Assembly (NCBI GenBank): GCA_963978895.1
Contig: OZ022241.1
Span: 18,281,273 to 18,345,272, forward strand
Direction of reading: 5' to 3'
Source: Erpobdella octoculata
Lineage: Eukaryota > Annelida > Clitellata > Hirudinida > Erpobdellidae
DNA: 64,000 nt
Position numbers and translations under genes: made by a program. The notes beneath the pieces were generated by a model. The model was not told where the DNA came from. It searched no databases and saw nothing but the letters and a program-made list of their open reading frames with translations. Positions 29,226 through 38,826 of the stretch are shown piece by piece; within the stretch, counting starts at the first letter, position 1, and the number at the start of each line of letters is the position of its first letter.

Positions 29226-32200
29226 CTAACTTAATCGAGACAGGACGTCAGCTACTATATTCTGTTTACCTGACCTATATTTGAAAGTCAGATTAAATTC
29301 CTGGATGGCAAGTGCCCATCGAGTCAATTTAGCGCTTTTGGAAACTGACTCGGTAAGGTATGTGAGAGGATTATGATCCGAAAAAATCACGATCTCAGAT
29401 AACAATATCCAGGATTTGAATTTACTTAGAGCCCACACGACAGCATAAGCCTCTCTCTCTATGGTGGACCACCTCGTCTGAGTAGGGGTTAACTTCAGAC
29501 TGGCAAAAGCAATAGGGACTTCTGCCCCTTCTCCACTCCCCTGGAACAAACAACACCCAACAGCCACTCCACTAGCATCCGTTGCTAATCCAAACCCTTT
29601 ACTATAATCAATTGTGCTTAGGGTTGTAGCATTGGTAAGATCGTCTATGAGTTTTTGTAAGGCGACCTGGTGTTTGCTTTCCCAAAGAATTTTGTTGGGA
29701 ACACCCTTTTTAGTCAACTCAGTGATAGGATGGGCAGTCTGGGCTAGATTGGGTATGAAGTTGCGGAAATAACTGAACAACCCCATTATCCGCTTGACTT
29801 CCTTTTTATTTGTGGGAGGTTTGATCTCTTGTACAATGGCGATTTTATCGGGATCAGGTGCGACAATCCCCGAACCTACGACATGTCCTAAAAATACCAC
29901 CTTAGGTTGTACAAACCGACATTTTTCCAGGTTTAGGGTCAACCCTACATTTTTAATGATGGTGAAGAATTGCAAAAGATGTAGTTTGTGTTCTTCCCAA
30001 CTAGACGAAATAACGGCAAAATCATCAATAAACGGCTCCGTAAAGGATCTTATTGGGTGAAGGATCATCGATATCGCCCTCATGAAAGTATTTCCCGCCG
30101 ATTTTAGACCAAAGGGCATTCTGCAAAACTCAAACAACCCTTCTTCACAAGAAAATGCCGTTAACCATGCTGATTCCGGATCTATAGGAATTTGCCAGTA
30201 CCCTTTGCGTGCATCAAAACAGCTTATGAATTTTGCTCTGCCGACCTTCTGAAGTACGTTGGGGATATCGGGAATGGGAAAGCAGTCTCCCTTCGTATAA
30301 CGATTAACATGACGATAGTCGATGGCTATACGGACTCCCTTTTCTCCCTTAGGTCCCTTCAAAACACAAACCATCGGGCTTACCATGGGACTCTGCGATG
30401 GTACAATGACGCCCTGGCGAAGCATATCTTGTATCTGATTAGCAACTTCTACCTTCAACAATTCAGGGGTTCTATAGGCTCTCAGGTGTTTGGGGTTAAA
30501 GTCAGGAGAAATCGCGATTTTGTGAGATACTACAGAACAAACTCCTAATGATTCTGAGAATATCTCGGGAAAATCATCAATTATGTCACATAATTGTGTG
30601 CGATAATCCTGTGAAAGATGGTCCAAACAGCCCTTTGCTACCCTACAACTCGGAGGTTTATCCTGACAAGGATCAAACTTACTTGGGAAATCAATCAAAC
30701 CAAATTCGTGGTCCTTCTCGTATACTACAGAACAACTGTTATTAATGGCGGTTTCTATTCGGTCATGGTATTTCCGAATTTTATTTGCATGTAGATGGTG
30801 TTTACAGCCCTCAATTTCCACTAAATAAGAGTATGGTGCTTTCACCTTCACTATTACCCCGGGACCCTGCCATCTCTTCATAAATTTAGACCCCCCTTTT
30901 ACAGGTGCTAAAATTATTACTCTGTCACCTACACAAAAAGACCTATCACTGCTCCTAACGTTATATTTTCGTGCATAATTGCTCTGCTCTTGGTCTCCTG
31001 CAATTTCAGCAAATTCCTTAGCTAACTGTAGGTTTTGTCTGAGATCGGCTAAGTATTTGTACGGATTCTTACCTAAATGAAAAGGTAACTCCTTTTCGTT
31101 ACTCCAAGAGTCTCTGAGGATAGCAAGTGGTCCTCGTGGCAAAGTACCATACACTAATGTATAAGGAGCAATATGAGTTGTAGATGACGGTTTCTCACGT
31201 AAACTCCATAATACAAAAGGAAGAACCTTAAACCACTCCTTAGGATGTGCCTCAACCAATTTAAAAATCATGTTCTTAAGACTCTGGTTACACCTCTCCA
31301 CTAACCCGGATGCTTCAGGATGCCCTGGGGTGTTAAACCTAGGACTGCACCCCAAACATTTAAGAAAAGTCGTCGTTAACTGATTTTTAAAATTCGTACC
31401 ACAATCGGAACTAATTATTCGCGGTATGGAAAACGTCATAAACATCTGAATAAGGATCTCACATACAGATTTAGCATCTAATGACCTTAATGGGTAAGCC
31501 ATCGGCCATCTAGAGAACAAATCGACAACAACCAGGGCATAATTGTACTTGGGTCGGATAGTCACACTATCACCCGCTGGAATTATGGGCCCTATACAAT
31601 CCATAACTAAATGATTAAATGGTAGTTCATCTCCCCGTGGTATGGGAGTTATGGGAACCCGATCTCTTTTTCTAACAGGTGCCCTTAACTGGCATACGGG
31701 GCACGACTCACAATAGGTTTGGACTTGTTTCTCCATATCGGGAAACCAAAAGCTGAGTCGAATACGCTGCCGTGTACTCTTGGCAGCCATGTGCCCCGAA
31801 TAGGGAGCATCATGCCCCATCTGTAACACTGCAAGTATACGACTCCTGGGCAAACACAACTGTTTTATGGAATGACCCCACTGATTCTCCTTGTGAAACA
31901 AAAGTCCCCGGTCGATATAAAAGTTTTTACGCTTATCTATACCTAGCAACCAGAAGGACTTCAGTGAAGGACAATCATGTTGCTCTTTAGCAAACGCATC
32001 GGGATCATTACTATCGTCTACCCCCTGACAATCATCGTTAATGGTTGTAAATCGAGCGTCGGTTCGTGAATCACTTCCGCCTTGCTCAGCACCTGGACAA
32101 ATATCATCACCCGCAACTATAGAAACACCTATGTCCTGACAAGTATCGGTCTGTGAATCAACTTTCCTAGCATCAGCACCTGGACAAATATCATCACACG

Positions 32201-34313
32201 AAACTACAGAAGCACCTATGTCCTGACAAGTATCGGTCTGTGAATCAACTTTCCTAGCATCAGCACCTGGACAAATATCATCACCCGAAACCACAGAAGC
32301 ACCTATGTCCTGACAAGTATCGGCCTGAGAATCAACTTTCCTAGCGTCAGCAGCACGAGAAACACCTTCACCTAGAATCAATGCAACATCTGGACTATGC
32401 TCATCATTACGAGGTTCATCTAAAACAAAATATTGTGAATTAGTTATTTCAAGACTGGGAACATTCACATCAGAGTCATGTGCATTTTGTTTGTTCTTAA
32501 TAGGGTATGCAACGGTATCATACAATGATATCGTTTTTAATAAGTTGCTTACGGAGGGAGTGATAATAATTTGCTCATTCAGATTTGGGACGACAGCAAA
32601 CCATGCACGAACCTTGGGTGCTAGGTTCACAACGTCATCACCCACAAGATCAGGTCGAACAACTAATCTAACACAACCTACAATTTCTGGTTGACCTTTA
32701 AGGCCAGATAATTTAATAAATTTATGTGGTACCCGATGAAGAGATTTAATTAAATCTTCTCTAATGCAACATACTTCTGCACCACCATCAATCAAAGCTG
32801 GAATAGATGATAATTGATCGATAAATACCTTCTCATAAGACCTAATGTGATAATCATCAACATCTATAATGGGACATGCTTCGGGACAGGGAAAAGATTT
32901 TTGACCATCAAACAATATTTTCCTATCAACGAGACCTCTAAAGGAATTTTCTGAATGAGAAGACAAATTTTTACCATCAACCAATGTTTTCCTATCATCG
33001 AGGCAATTAAGGGAATTTTTTGACTGAGAGGACCAATTTTTATCATCAACCAATGTTTTCCTATCACCGAGATAATTAAAGGAATTTTCTGTTTGACAAC
33101 AATTAATTCTGGGATTAGGTAAGTTTGAGGAAGGGAATTTATGTAGAGGACATTCCTTGAACGAATGACCCTTCTTATGGCATTTGAAGCATAAACCATA
33201 CTTTTTATCCTTATCCATATTAGGATCAATGGATATTTTAGTCATTCTATTAGGAATGGGAGACCCTGACCCTTTATCTGTTGGTTTTGGGTTATTGAAT
33301 CGGGGGGGTCTAGTCTCATGCTCGTGTGTGGCCATGTAGCTATCCGCAACGCGTGAAAGCTCTAGATGATTTAACCAATCATCCTTTTCCTGAGTTAAGA
33401 TAAAATCTGCACAACTGGGAGACATTAGTTGTTTCAATCTATCGGCACACATCAAACTAACTAATTGATGGAAATTCTCATCAATATTCCTACTTTTAAT
33501 ATAATACGATAACGCTGTGTGTAATTCAGAAGCTACCTGTGAATAAGTCTCACCAGGTCTCCTTTTTACAGCATAAAACCTCTCCCTTAAAAGACTGGGA
33601 GTGACCCGAAATTCCTGCAATAGAATTTGCTTTAATTCCTCATAGTCACCTAACTGAGCAACGGTCATTCGACTCAAGATTGATCGAGCTCTATTATTCA
33701 AATGGGCCTGTAATATTTTGGGTTTTACATCATCATCAACTTGGTATGATGCAAACTGATTCTCTAGATACTGAAAATACCCCGGTATTGCAGCAGGATC
33801 TGAAGGAAACTCCGCCATTATACCCTTCATGGCATTTAGAAAGCGACTAGTGCGAACGGATAAGGAAACCTCAAGACTATTGTGGTCCTGAATCCTTTCA
33901 CGTTCCAGCTCTAGTTTAGCTTCAGCAAGTCTGCGGGTTGCCCTATCTTCATCTAACCTAGCTTCAGCAAGTCTACGGTTCGCCCTATCCTCTTCTAACT
34001 TAGCGTCAGCGAGTCTACGCTCCTGTTCTAACTTAGCTTCAGCAAGTCTACGGTTCGCCCTATCCTCTTCTAACTTAGCGTCAGCGAGTCTACGCTCCTG
34101 TTCTAACTTAGCTTCTTTAGCCGCCAATTCTGCTTCGCGCAATGCTAACTTACGCTCAGCTAATTCTGATTTGAAGTTTTTGCTAACGTTAGTATCTTCA
34201 CTAACTCTACGTGGACGCCGACTATCATCAACAAATTGATAGTGCTCCTCGCTAAGGATCCCTGTTGGACTATCCTGCGCAACTGACTCTTCAACCGTAG
34301 GGGTTCTAATCAT
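29226..34313 (-). CDS. Gypsy (Gmr1-type) gag-pol polyprotein, 1695 aa
   Basis: One uninterrupted frame. Residues about 45-120 are Glu/Arg/Ala-rich tandem heptad-like repeats (AEAKLEQERRLADAKLEEDR), a predicted coiled coil. A Gag domain follows, then one zinc knuckle CFKCHKKGHSFKEC near residue 370. The protease site is ALIDGGAE near 507. A linker with three 29-residue repeats (DTCQDIGASVVSGDDICPGA) spans about 660-750. Integrase follows: an HHCC finger (H-x-H, CESCPVC) near 840-875, then VMDCIGP near 903, SSDCGTNF near 968 and GLVERCN near 1004, giving D-D-35-E. Reverse transcriptase includes FDARKGYWQIP, MPFGLKSAG and FIDDFAV near 1428. RNase H has ATDASG near 1578 and FSDHNPL. Integrase therefore precedes reverse transcriptase. 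No frameshift separates gag from pol. The start chosen is the first Met, about 420 bases downstream of the 5' LTR. Confidence 0.95.
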   Translation of the reverse strand: MIRTPTVEESVAQDSPTGILSEEHYQFVDDSRRPRRVSEDTNVSKNFKSELAERKLALREAELAAKEAKLEQERRLADAKLEEDRANRRLAEAKLEQERRLADAKLEEDRANRRLAEARLDEDRATRRLAEAKLELERERIQDHNSLEVSLSVRTSRFLNAMKGIMAEFPSDPAAIPGYFQYLENQFASYQVDDDVKPKILQAHLNNRARSILSRMTVAQLGDYEELKQILLQEFRVTPSLLRERFYAVKRRPGETYSQVASELHTALSYYIKSRNIDENFHQLVSLMCADRLKQLMSPSCADFILTQEKDDWLNHLELSRVADSYMATHEHETRPPRFNNPKPTDKGSGSPIPNRMTKISIDPNMDKDKKYGLCFKCHKKGHSFKECPLHKFPSSNLPNPRINCCQTENSFNYLGDRKTLVDDKNWSSQSKNSLNCLDDRKTLVDGKNLSSHSENSFRGLVDRKILFDGQKSFPCPEACPIIDVDDYHIRSYEKVFIDQLSSIPALIDGGAEVCCIREDLIKSLHRVPHKFIKLSGLKGQPEIVGCVRLVVRPDLVGDDVVNLAPKVRAWFAVVPNLNEQIIITPSVSNLLKTISLYDTVAYPIKNKQNAHDSDVNVPSLEITNSQYFVLDEPRNDEHSPDVALILGEGVSRAADARKVDSQADTCQDIGASVVSGDDICPGADARKVDSQTDTCQDIGASVVSCDDICPGADARKVDSQTDTCQDIGVSIVAGDDICPGAEQGGSDSRTDARFTTINDDCQGVDDSNDPDAFAKEQHDCPSLKSFWLLGIDKRKNFYIDRGLLFHKENQWGHSIKQLCLPRSRILAVLQMGHDAPYSGHMAAKSTRQRIRLSFWFPDMEKQVQTYCESCPVCQLRAPVRKRDRVPITPIPRGDELPFNHLVMDCIGPIIPAGDSVTIRPKYNYALVVVDLFSRWPMAYPLRSLDAKSVCEILIQMFMTFSIPRIISSDCGTNFKNQLTTTFLKCLGCSPRFNTPGHPEASGLVERCNQSLKNMIFKLVEAHPKEWFKVLPFVLWSLREKPSSTTHIAPYTLVYGTLPRGPLAILRDSWSNEKELPFHLGKNPYKYLADLRQNLQLAKEFAEIAGDQEQSNYARKYNVRSSDRSFCVGDRVIILAPVKGGSKFMKRWQGPGVIVKVKAPYSYLVEIEGCKHHLHANKIRKYHDRIETAINNSCSVVYEKDHEFGLIDFPSKFDPCQDKPPSCRVAKGCLDHLSQDYRTQLCDIIDDFPEIFSESLGVCSVVSHKIAISPDFNPKHLRAYRTPELLKVEVANQIQDMLRQGVIVPSQSPMVSPMVCVLKGPKGEKGVRIAIDYRHVNRYTKGDCFPIPDIPNVLQKVGRAKFISCFDARKGYWQIPIDPESAWLTAFSCEEGLFEFCRMPFGLKSAGNTFMRAISMILHPIRSFTEPFIDDFAVISSSWEEHKLHLLQFFTIIKNVGLTLNLEKCRFVQPKVVFLGHVVGSGIVAPDPDKIAIVQEIKPPTNKKEVKRIMGLFSYFRNFIPNLAQTAHPITELTKKGVPNKILWESKHQVALQKLIDDLTNATTLSTIDYSKGFGLATDASGVAVGCCLFQGSGEGAEVPIAFASLKLTPTQTRWSTIEREAYAVVWALSKFKSWILLSEIVIFSDHNPLTYLTESVSKSAKLTRWALAIQEFNLTFKYRSGKQNIVADVLSRLS
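32087..32345 (-). repeat. 87-bp (29-codon) tandem repeats inside gag-pol
   Basis: AGCACCTGGACAAATATCAT starts at 32087, 32174 and 32261, an exact 87-base spacing. The repeats keep the reading frame and lie between protease and integrase. Confidence 0.9.
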
Positions 34314-34707
34314 ATTTATGAAACCTACTACACAGAAAAAGAAAGAAAAACCTAACTGGGCAATCCGGCAACGATAAAATCTCTAACCTGAGATGTGGAT
34401 CGGCCCTCCTTGCGAAATGGATGTCGCCACGTGGTCGAACTGAACGGTCTGAAACTGTCCGGACTCTTTCTCCAGCACTGAATCGTCAATCGTCGATCTT
34501 GCGGTGAGGATCCTCCTTGATCTGGTCGATTTGCGTCGAATCCCTGGTCGGTTTTGCAGATCCCGGTCGAATTCCGCTGATCCCGCCAAAACCACTGGAT
34601 ACCGCCAAAGTCGTTAGATCACCAAACTCGGTAGAACTTCACCAACTCGATGAACTCTATCACCCAGGACGAATCTCACCCAAAACTGATCGATGTATCG
34701 ACTGACT

Positions 34708-34726
34708 ATCCCACCGCTGCCACCAC
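34708..34726 (-). promoter_or_regulatory. Primer binding site of the Gypsy element
   Basis: Minus-strand TGGTGGCAGCGGTGGGAT starts about 12 bases inside the 5' LTR. It resembles the tRNA-Leu-type primer sites of other LTR elements (TGG..CAG..GTGGGAT). The tRNA assignment is an inference. Confidence 0.6.
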
Positions 34727-34737
34727 AAAAATTCTAT

Positions 34738-35130
34738 TGTCACGACTTCGCCTTTGCGATAGTCGATATTCAAAACGACTGGAGAAAATTTAAGTCGAAA
34801 TAAAGTTAAAGACACTCTTTAACAGTACTAGTTGTTTTATTTATCGAATACCAATCAAGATTATCGAAAAACTATCACCACGAAAACGAACAGATATAAA
34901 ACAGTTTCAACGTCGATCAAACAATGGCGAACAGGAACAAGAAGGGAAGAAGTAGTTCGCGACAGCCTTATATATACAAGCCCTCCAGGCTACAGGCTAC
35001 AGGCTAAAACGTTCAAATATTCGCGCAACAATCCAAACACGCAACGTTGTGCAATACCCCATGCACCGCCTGCGCCGGAAATCCCAAAGTTTAGATCCAG
35101 GCACGCACACGCGTAAACGCGGGCGTGACA
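34738..35130 (-). repeat. 5' LTR of the Gypsy element
   Basis: It carries the promoter used for transcription on the minus strand. A TATA-like GTATATATAAGG is at 34967-34979 and an AATAAA signal follows at 34836-34841, giving the usual U3-R-U5 order. It appears identical to the 3' LTR. Confidence 0.95.
34967..34979 (-). promoter_or_regulatory. TATA box in the 5' LTR
   Basis: Minus-strand TTGTATATATAAGG in the expected U3 position, about 130 bases before the AATAAA signal. Confidence 0.6.
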
Positions 35131-35135
35131 GACCC

Positions 35136-35665
35136 GTTCGTACGTTCCACGCGGCGATTCGTATTTCATTCTTTGGTTTGATAAATTTAGTCGTTCGGCC
35201 AGTAGTCCATTTTTTGTCCGCACCATGGGTCCCCAATGCTGACACATCGGCTGCCTCAGGTGAGGTAGCATTTATAGATAAATTCGTTCGTTGTTGATCC
35301 TTAGTTTTTTGTCTGGTTTTACCGGTTTCCCAGTTGTGATCACTGCGGCGAGGTGACCACCCAATACAGCACCCAGGTGCTGAACGAAGATCAGTAGATG
35401 AAGAGGAGGTTGGTACTACACGGGCGTCACCAGTAGAAGGAGCCAGAAGTCTCGGTCTGAAAGAGGTTCGAGAACGATGGCCAGCCCGTCGCCCCCTGTA
35501 GTGGTATTGTCGTACATTTGAGCGCAGCAAATGCATTTTCTCAAGATTGAGGAGAAAAACTCTTGTTGGGTAACAGTTGTTCTGAAAATTGGCCGAAAGA
35601 AGTTCATTTCGAGAATAAGTATGTAGAGCGAGTTTAAACATGCTGATGCTGCTGTTTGAATGCAT
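35136..35665 (-). pseudogene. RTE ORF2, N-terminal part upstream of the Gypsy insertion
   Basis: The minus-strand frame ends in NEIRIAAWNVRTG, the start of the RTE endonuclease domain, and is broken by the Gypsy element exactly at GACCC. On the other side (28383) the protein resumes with KEIIATEITNCKISIAAISE. Upstream is a Ser/Arg-rich stretch whose start codon is uncertain (first Met at 35665). The insertion is what separates it from 27309-28383. Confidence 0.75.
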
Positions 35666-35799
35666 TTATTTCAACGATTTATTTTTGTGTGTGGATTATT
35701 TAATTATTTGGTTCTTCTGTTGATTGATGTACGACGTACGACGCCATTGTTGTTCAACGCCATTGTCTGTGCAATGTACGGTCGCTGCATTGCTCCGGC

Positions 35800-35995
35800 G
35801 GTTAGCCGTGGAAATAATCGGTAAAATTGCTACTGAGCCGGCAGTCGCGCCGTAAGTCTAAACCCTAACCCTAAACATAACCCTATCCCTACCCCTTTAG
35901 AAAATATGTACATCTTTATCAATTGATCGAAGAATCAATTGTTTTGGCAAAACCGCCGACTCAGTAGCAATTTTACCGCTTATTGCCCCGGCAAA
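35800..35995. mobile_element. Small inverted-repeat element with telomere-like centre
   Basis: GGTAAAATTGCTACTGAG (35820-35837) is inverted exactly at 35960-35977. The similarity continues outward imperfectly (GCCGTGGAAATAATC against GCCGGGGCAATAAGC). The centre has AACCCTAACCCTAAACATAACCC. It is non-coding and no target duplication was identified. It lies in the RTE 5' region. Confidence 0.65.
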
Positions 35996-36164
35996 CGACG
36001 CCTACTGCTTTTGTAATAGTTATAACGCAATTTACCAGTATACGGAACTTAATATTCGATTTAAGTTTGGTTTTTCTAATAAATATCGCAATTTAGTTTT
36101 ATATTATAACAGTTGACACGACTTTAAACCATGTAACACAATTGCAATTTAGTTTTATATTATA
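35996..36164. other. Presumed RTE 5' untranslated sequence
   Basis: GTTGACACGACTTTAAACCA at 36112 is matched by ATTGACACGGCTTCAAACCA at 38888, on the far side of the repeats 36165-38885. These are either tandem 5'-region repeats of the RTE or a large imperfect duplication. Confidence 0.4.
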
Positions 36165-36651
36165 ACTAGCGGGGTTACCCGGCGTTGCCCGGGGTTTTTA
36201 GAGGTTTTTCTAATGTTTGTCTCTCTCGCTCCCGTTCCCTTCTCCACTTTCCCGTTTTCGTAGCGTTCCCGGTCGCTTTTCCGCTCTCGGTCGTTTTCCA
36301 GCTCCCGGTCGCTTTCCCGCTCAGAAGTTTTGTTATCGATTTTCTCTCTTGCTCGCGTTTCCTTCCAAGCTTGCTCTCCCGATTCCAGTCGCTTTCCGCG
36401 TTCCCGGTCGCTTTCCGCGTTCCCGGTCGCTTTCCGCGTTCCCGGTCGCTTTCCCGTTCCCGGTCGCTTTCCCGTTCCCGGTCGCTTTCCCGTTCCCGCT
36501 CACGCTTGCTCTCCCGTTCCCGGTCATGCTTGCTCTCCCATTCCCGGTCACGGTTGCTCTCCCGTTCCCGTTCCCGTTCACGCTCTTTTTCTCTTTTACA
36601 TTCTTTCATAACTTCTGTTAGCCTATAAAACGTAAAATAGATTTGCTAAGA
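36165..36651 (-). mobile_element. Helitron-like non-autonomous element with 18-bp internal repeats
   Basis: Read on the minus strand, it starts near TTAGCAAATCTATTTTACG and ends CCCCGGGCAACGCCGGGTA, ACCCCG, CTAG, then T. The CCCGG/CCGGG hairpin about ten bases before CTAG-T is the structure of a Helitron 3' end. The centre consists of CGGGAACGGGAAAGCGAC-like 18-bp units. Because 18 is a multiple of three, frames such as RERESD, SGNGKA or SRSRSL stay open on both strands without being genes. It encodes no Rep/helicase. Confidence 0.65.
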
Positions 36652-36744
36652 CTATATATATATACTAGCAGTGCCCGTAGCGGCTTCGCTCGCATGAAAT
36701 TAGAGAGTTTGAACCGTGCATCCATAGTAGAGATCATTTCTTTA

Positions 36745-37060
36745 GGTCTCGGCTCGGCCCGTCGACAAATTAGCCCAGCCCGTTTTAAAAACCCAAACTC
36801 CTGGCCCGGCACAGCCCGTCTGAATTAGGCCCGGCCCATTTTTACAGGCCTAGAAGTTCTATATACTTGATGAAAAACTTCGGCCCGTCCCACCTTGACC
36901 TCAGCTTTGGCCCGGCCAAACTGAAGACCCTAAAATCACTAAAATATCTATATACTTAGTGAAAAGCCTCGGCCCGTCCCACTTTGATTTAAGGTTTGGC
37001 CTGGCCCGTGTGAAGACTCTAAAATAACGGCTTGGCCCGACCGATGATAAACTGGACTTA
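36745..37060 (+). repeat. GGCCCG-rich dispersed repeat, second copy
   Basis: It contains CGGCCCGTCGACAAATTAGC, TTTACAGGCCTAGAAGTTCTATATACTTG and GAAGACCCTAAAAT twice, indicating an internal partial duplication relative to 21492-21690. Confidence 0.6.
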
Positions 37061-37079
37061 GCTACTTTTAGCGGCACAA

Positions 37080-37960
37080 ACATAATACTAATTTTTACAT
37101 TTGTAGCACTTACAGTTTGTGAGTAGCAGTTATTTTGAAATCAAATAATTTCCACCCCACATTTGAGGTCCTGGAAACCAAATTTTCAAAAAATGCTAAA
37201 ACACGTATTTCATTATTTTCGGAGTAGAAACTAAATACTAATTTTTACTTCTGTAGCATTAACAGTTTTTGAGTAGCAGCTACTTTAAAAACCAAATAAC
37301 CCAAAAAAATGATGAAACACGTATATATTTTTTTTTGAGTAGATACTAAGTATTAATTTTTACATCTGTAGCAATTACAGTTGTTGAGTAGCAGTTACTT
37401 TAAAAACCAAATAACCCTATTTTCCACCCCACATTTGAAGTCCTGGAAACCAAATTTTCAATAAATTGTGAAACCCGTATATCATTATTTTTAGAGTAAA
37501 AACTAAATACTAATTTTTACTTTTGTAACATTAACAGTTTTTGAGTAGAAGCTACTTTAAAAACCAAAGAACCCAATTTTCCAACCCACATTTGAGGTCC
37601 GGGAAACCAAATTTGTAAAAAATGGTGAAGCACGTATATCTTTATTTTTAGAAAAGAAACTAAATAATAATTTTTACATCTGTGGTATTTACTGTTTTTG
37701 AGTAGCAGTTACTATAAAAGACAATTAGCCCTATTTTCCACCCCACATTTGAAGTCCTGGAGACCAAATTTTCAAAAAATGCTAAAACACGTGTTTCATT
37801 ATTTTTGGAGTAGAAACTAAATACTAATTTTTACTCCTGTAGCAGTAACAGTTTTTAAGTAGAAGCTACTTTAAAAACCAAATAACCCAATTTTCCAACC
37901 CACATTTGAGGTCCGGGAAACCGAATTTTCAAAAAATGGTGAAACACGTATCTTTTTATT
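37080..37960 (+). repeat. Degenerate tandem array, six units of about 120-160 bp
   Basis: AAATACTAATTTTTAC (or a one- to two-base variant) recurs near 37083, 37228, 37347, 37507, 37661 and 37817. Each is followed by GTAGCA..AACAGTTTTTGAGTAG, and most units then carry CCCACATTTGAGGTCCTGGAAACCAAATTTTCA. It is non-coding. Confidence 0.85.
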
Positions 37961-38174
37961 TTTCAAAAAGAATCTATGTACCAAATTTCAAAACCTCCTC
38001 ATTTTTGGTTTTCGAGATATACATTGTTTTAGAAAAAAGTTTGTTTTCCAGTTTTTTCCCCTCAGGAGCAAAATTTTCAAAAATCCTTTCTTAGCGGATG
38101 TTTACGCTATAAAAGTAATATAAGTTTCAAATTTCACGTTCCTAGGATGAGGCGTTTGAGCTCGGCGTTGATTA

Positions 38175-38244
38175 TCAGTCAGTCATCTGTCAGTCAGTCA
38201 GTCAGTCAGTCAGTCAGTCAGTCAGTCAGTCAGTCAGTCAGTCA
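38175..38244. repeat. (CAGT)n microsatellite
   Basis: About 14 CAGT units with one early interruption. Confidence 0.9.
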
Positions 38245-38288
38245 GGACATGTTCTTTTATATATATAGATATGAATGTTTGTGGGTTA

Positions 38289-38590
38289 GTTTGTCTATTA
38301 TAGAAACGGGAAAGCGACCCGGAACGGACAGCGAGCGGGAACGGAAAAGCGAGCGTGAGCGGGAATGGGAGAGCAAAAGTGAGCGGGAACGGGACAGCGA
38401 CCGGGAACGGGAAAACGACCGGGAGCGGGAAAGCGACAGGGAGCGGGAAAGCGACCGGCAGCGGGAAAACGACCGAAAACGGGAAAGCGAACAGGAGTGG
38501 GAAAGCAGGTGGGAAAGGAAACGGGAGAGAAAGAGACAAACATTAGAAAAACCTCTAAAAAACCTGGGCAACGCCGGGTATCTCCGCTAG
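38289..38590 (+). repeat. Helitron-like minisatellite element, variant 5' end
   Basis: It is in plus orientation and ends CCTGGGCAACGCCGGGTATC, TCCG, CTAG, T. Its 5' side (TTGTCTATTATAGAAACGGG) differs from the TTAGCAAATC start of 36165-36651 and matches 58503-58965, defining a second subfamily. Confidence 0.6.
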
Positions 38591-38681
38591 TACATACATA
38601 AACACACACACAGACACACATACATGCACATACACATACATACATACACATACATACGCACATACATATATATATATATAG

Positions 38682-38826
38682 TTCTCGCTCGCTCACCAGC
38701 TCCGCTCCGCTCATTTTGTGACGGATTTCAAAAAAAAAATTTTTATTTTTGATTTCCATTGACTCTCAAGGTTGTGTGAAAATTTCATTACGATCGGATG
38801 AATGGTGTAGCAATGCATAAAGGACA
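38682..38826 (+). repeat. Dispersed 140-bp core repeat, copy 3
   Basis: Same block as 17049-17185 (CTCGCTCACC...GTAGCAATGCATAAAGGACAT). Confidence 0.8.

Larger units (their letters stand above)
28387..35130 (-). mobile_element. Gypsy LTR retrotransposon, Gmr1-type domain order, complete
   Basis: A 6744-bp element on the minus strand. It has two 393-bp LTRs (28387-28779, 34738-35130), GACCC duplications outside, a primer binding site next to the 5' LTR, a polypurine tract next to the 3' LTR and a single gag-pol frame in between. The LTRs appear identical by eye, which indicates recent insertion. It sits inside the RTE endonuclease gene, whose halves resume exactly at the duplication. The order protease, integrase, reverse transcriptase, RNase H differs from ordinary Gypsy elements and matches the Gmr1-like group described from deuterostomes. 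Confidence 0.95.
36664..38260 (-). repeat. Composite repeat: Helitron-like end, GGCCCG repeat, tandem array
   Basis: The left tip ACTAGCAGTGCCCGTAGCGG, reversed, ends in CTAG-T with GCGAAGCCGC nearby, so it may be another Helitron-like 3' end. It follows the previous element after only (TA)n. Within it lie the GGCCCG repeat (36745-37060) and the array 37080-37960. The right side (37968-38260) is a conserved-looking block that ends in (CAGT)n. The block GTACCAAATTTCAAAACCTC recurs in diverged form at 59950. Confidence 0.5.

Noticed and set aside
35866..35900. Interstitial telomere or chromosome end
   Set aside because: Only a few imperfect CCCTAA units, enclosed by inverted arms typical of a small transposon.
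36175..36628. Arg-Glu-Ser-Asp or Ser-Arg-Ser-Leu repeat proteins, also at 38147-38759 and 58425-59592
   Set aside because: The 18-bp DNA unit keeps every frame open on both strands. Copy-number changes and lack of any non-repeat domain argue against coding.
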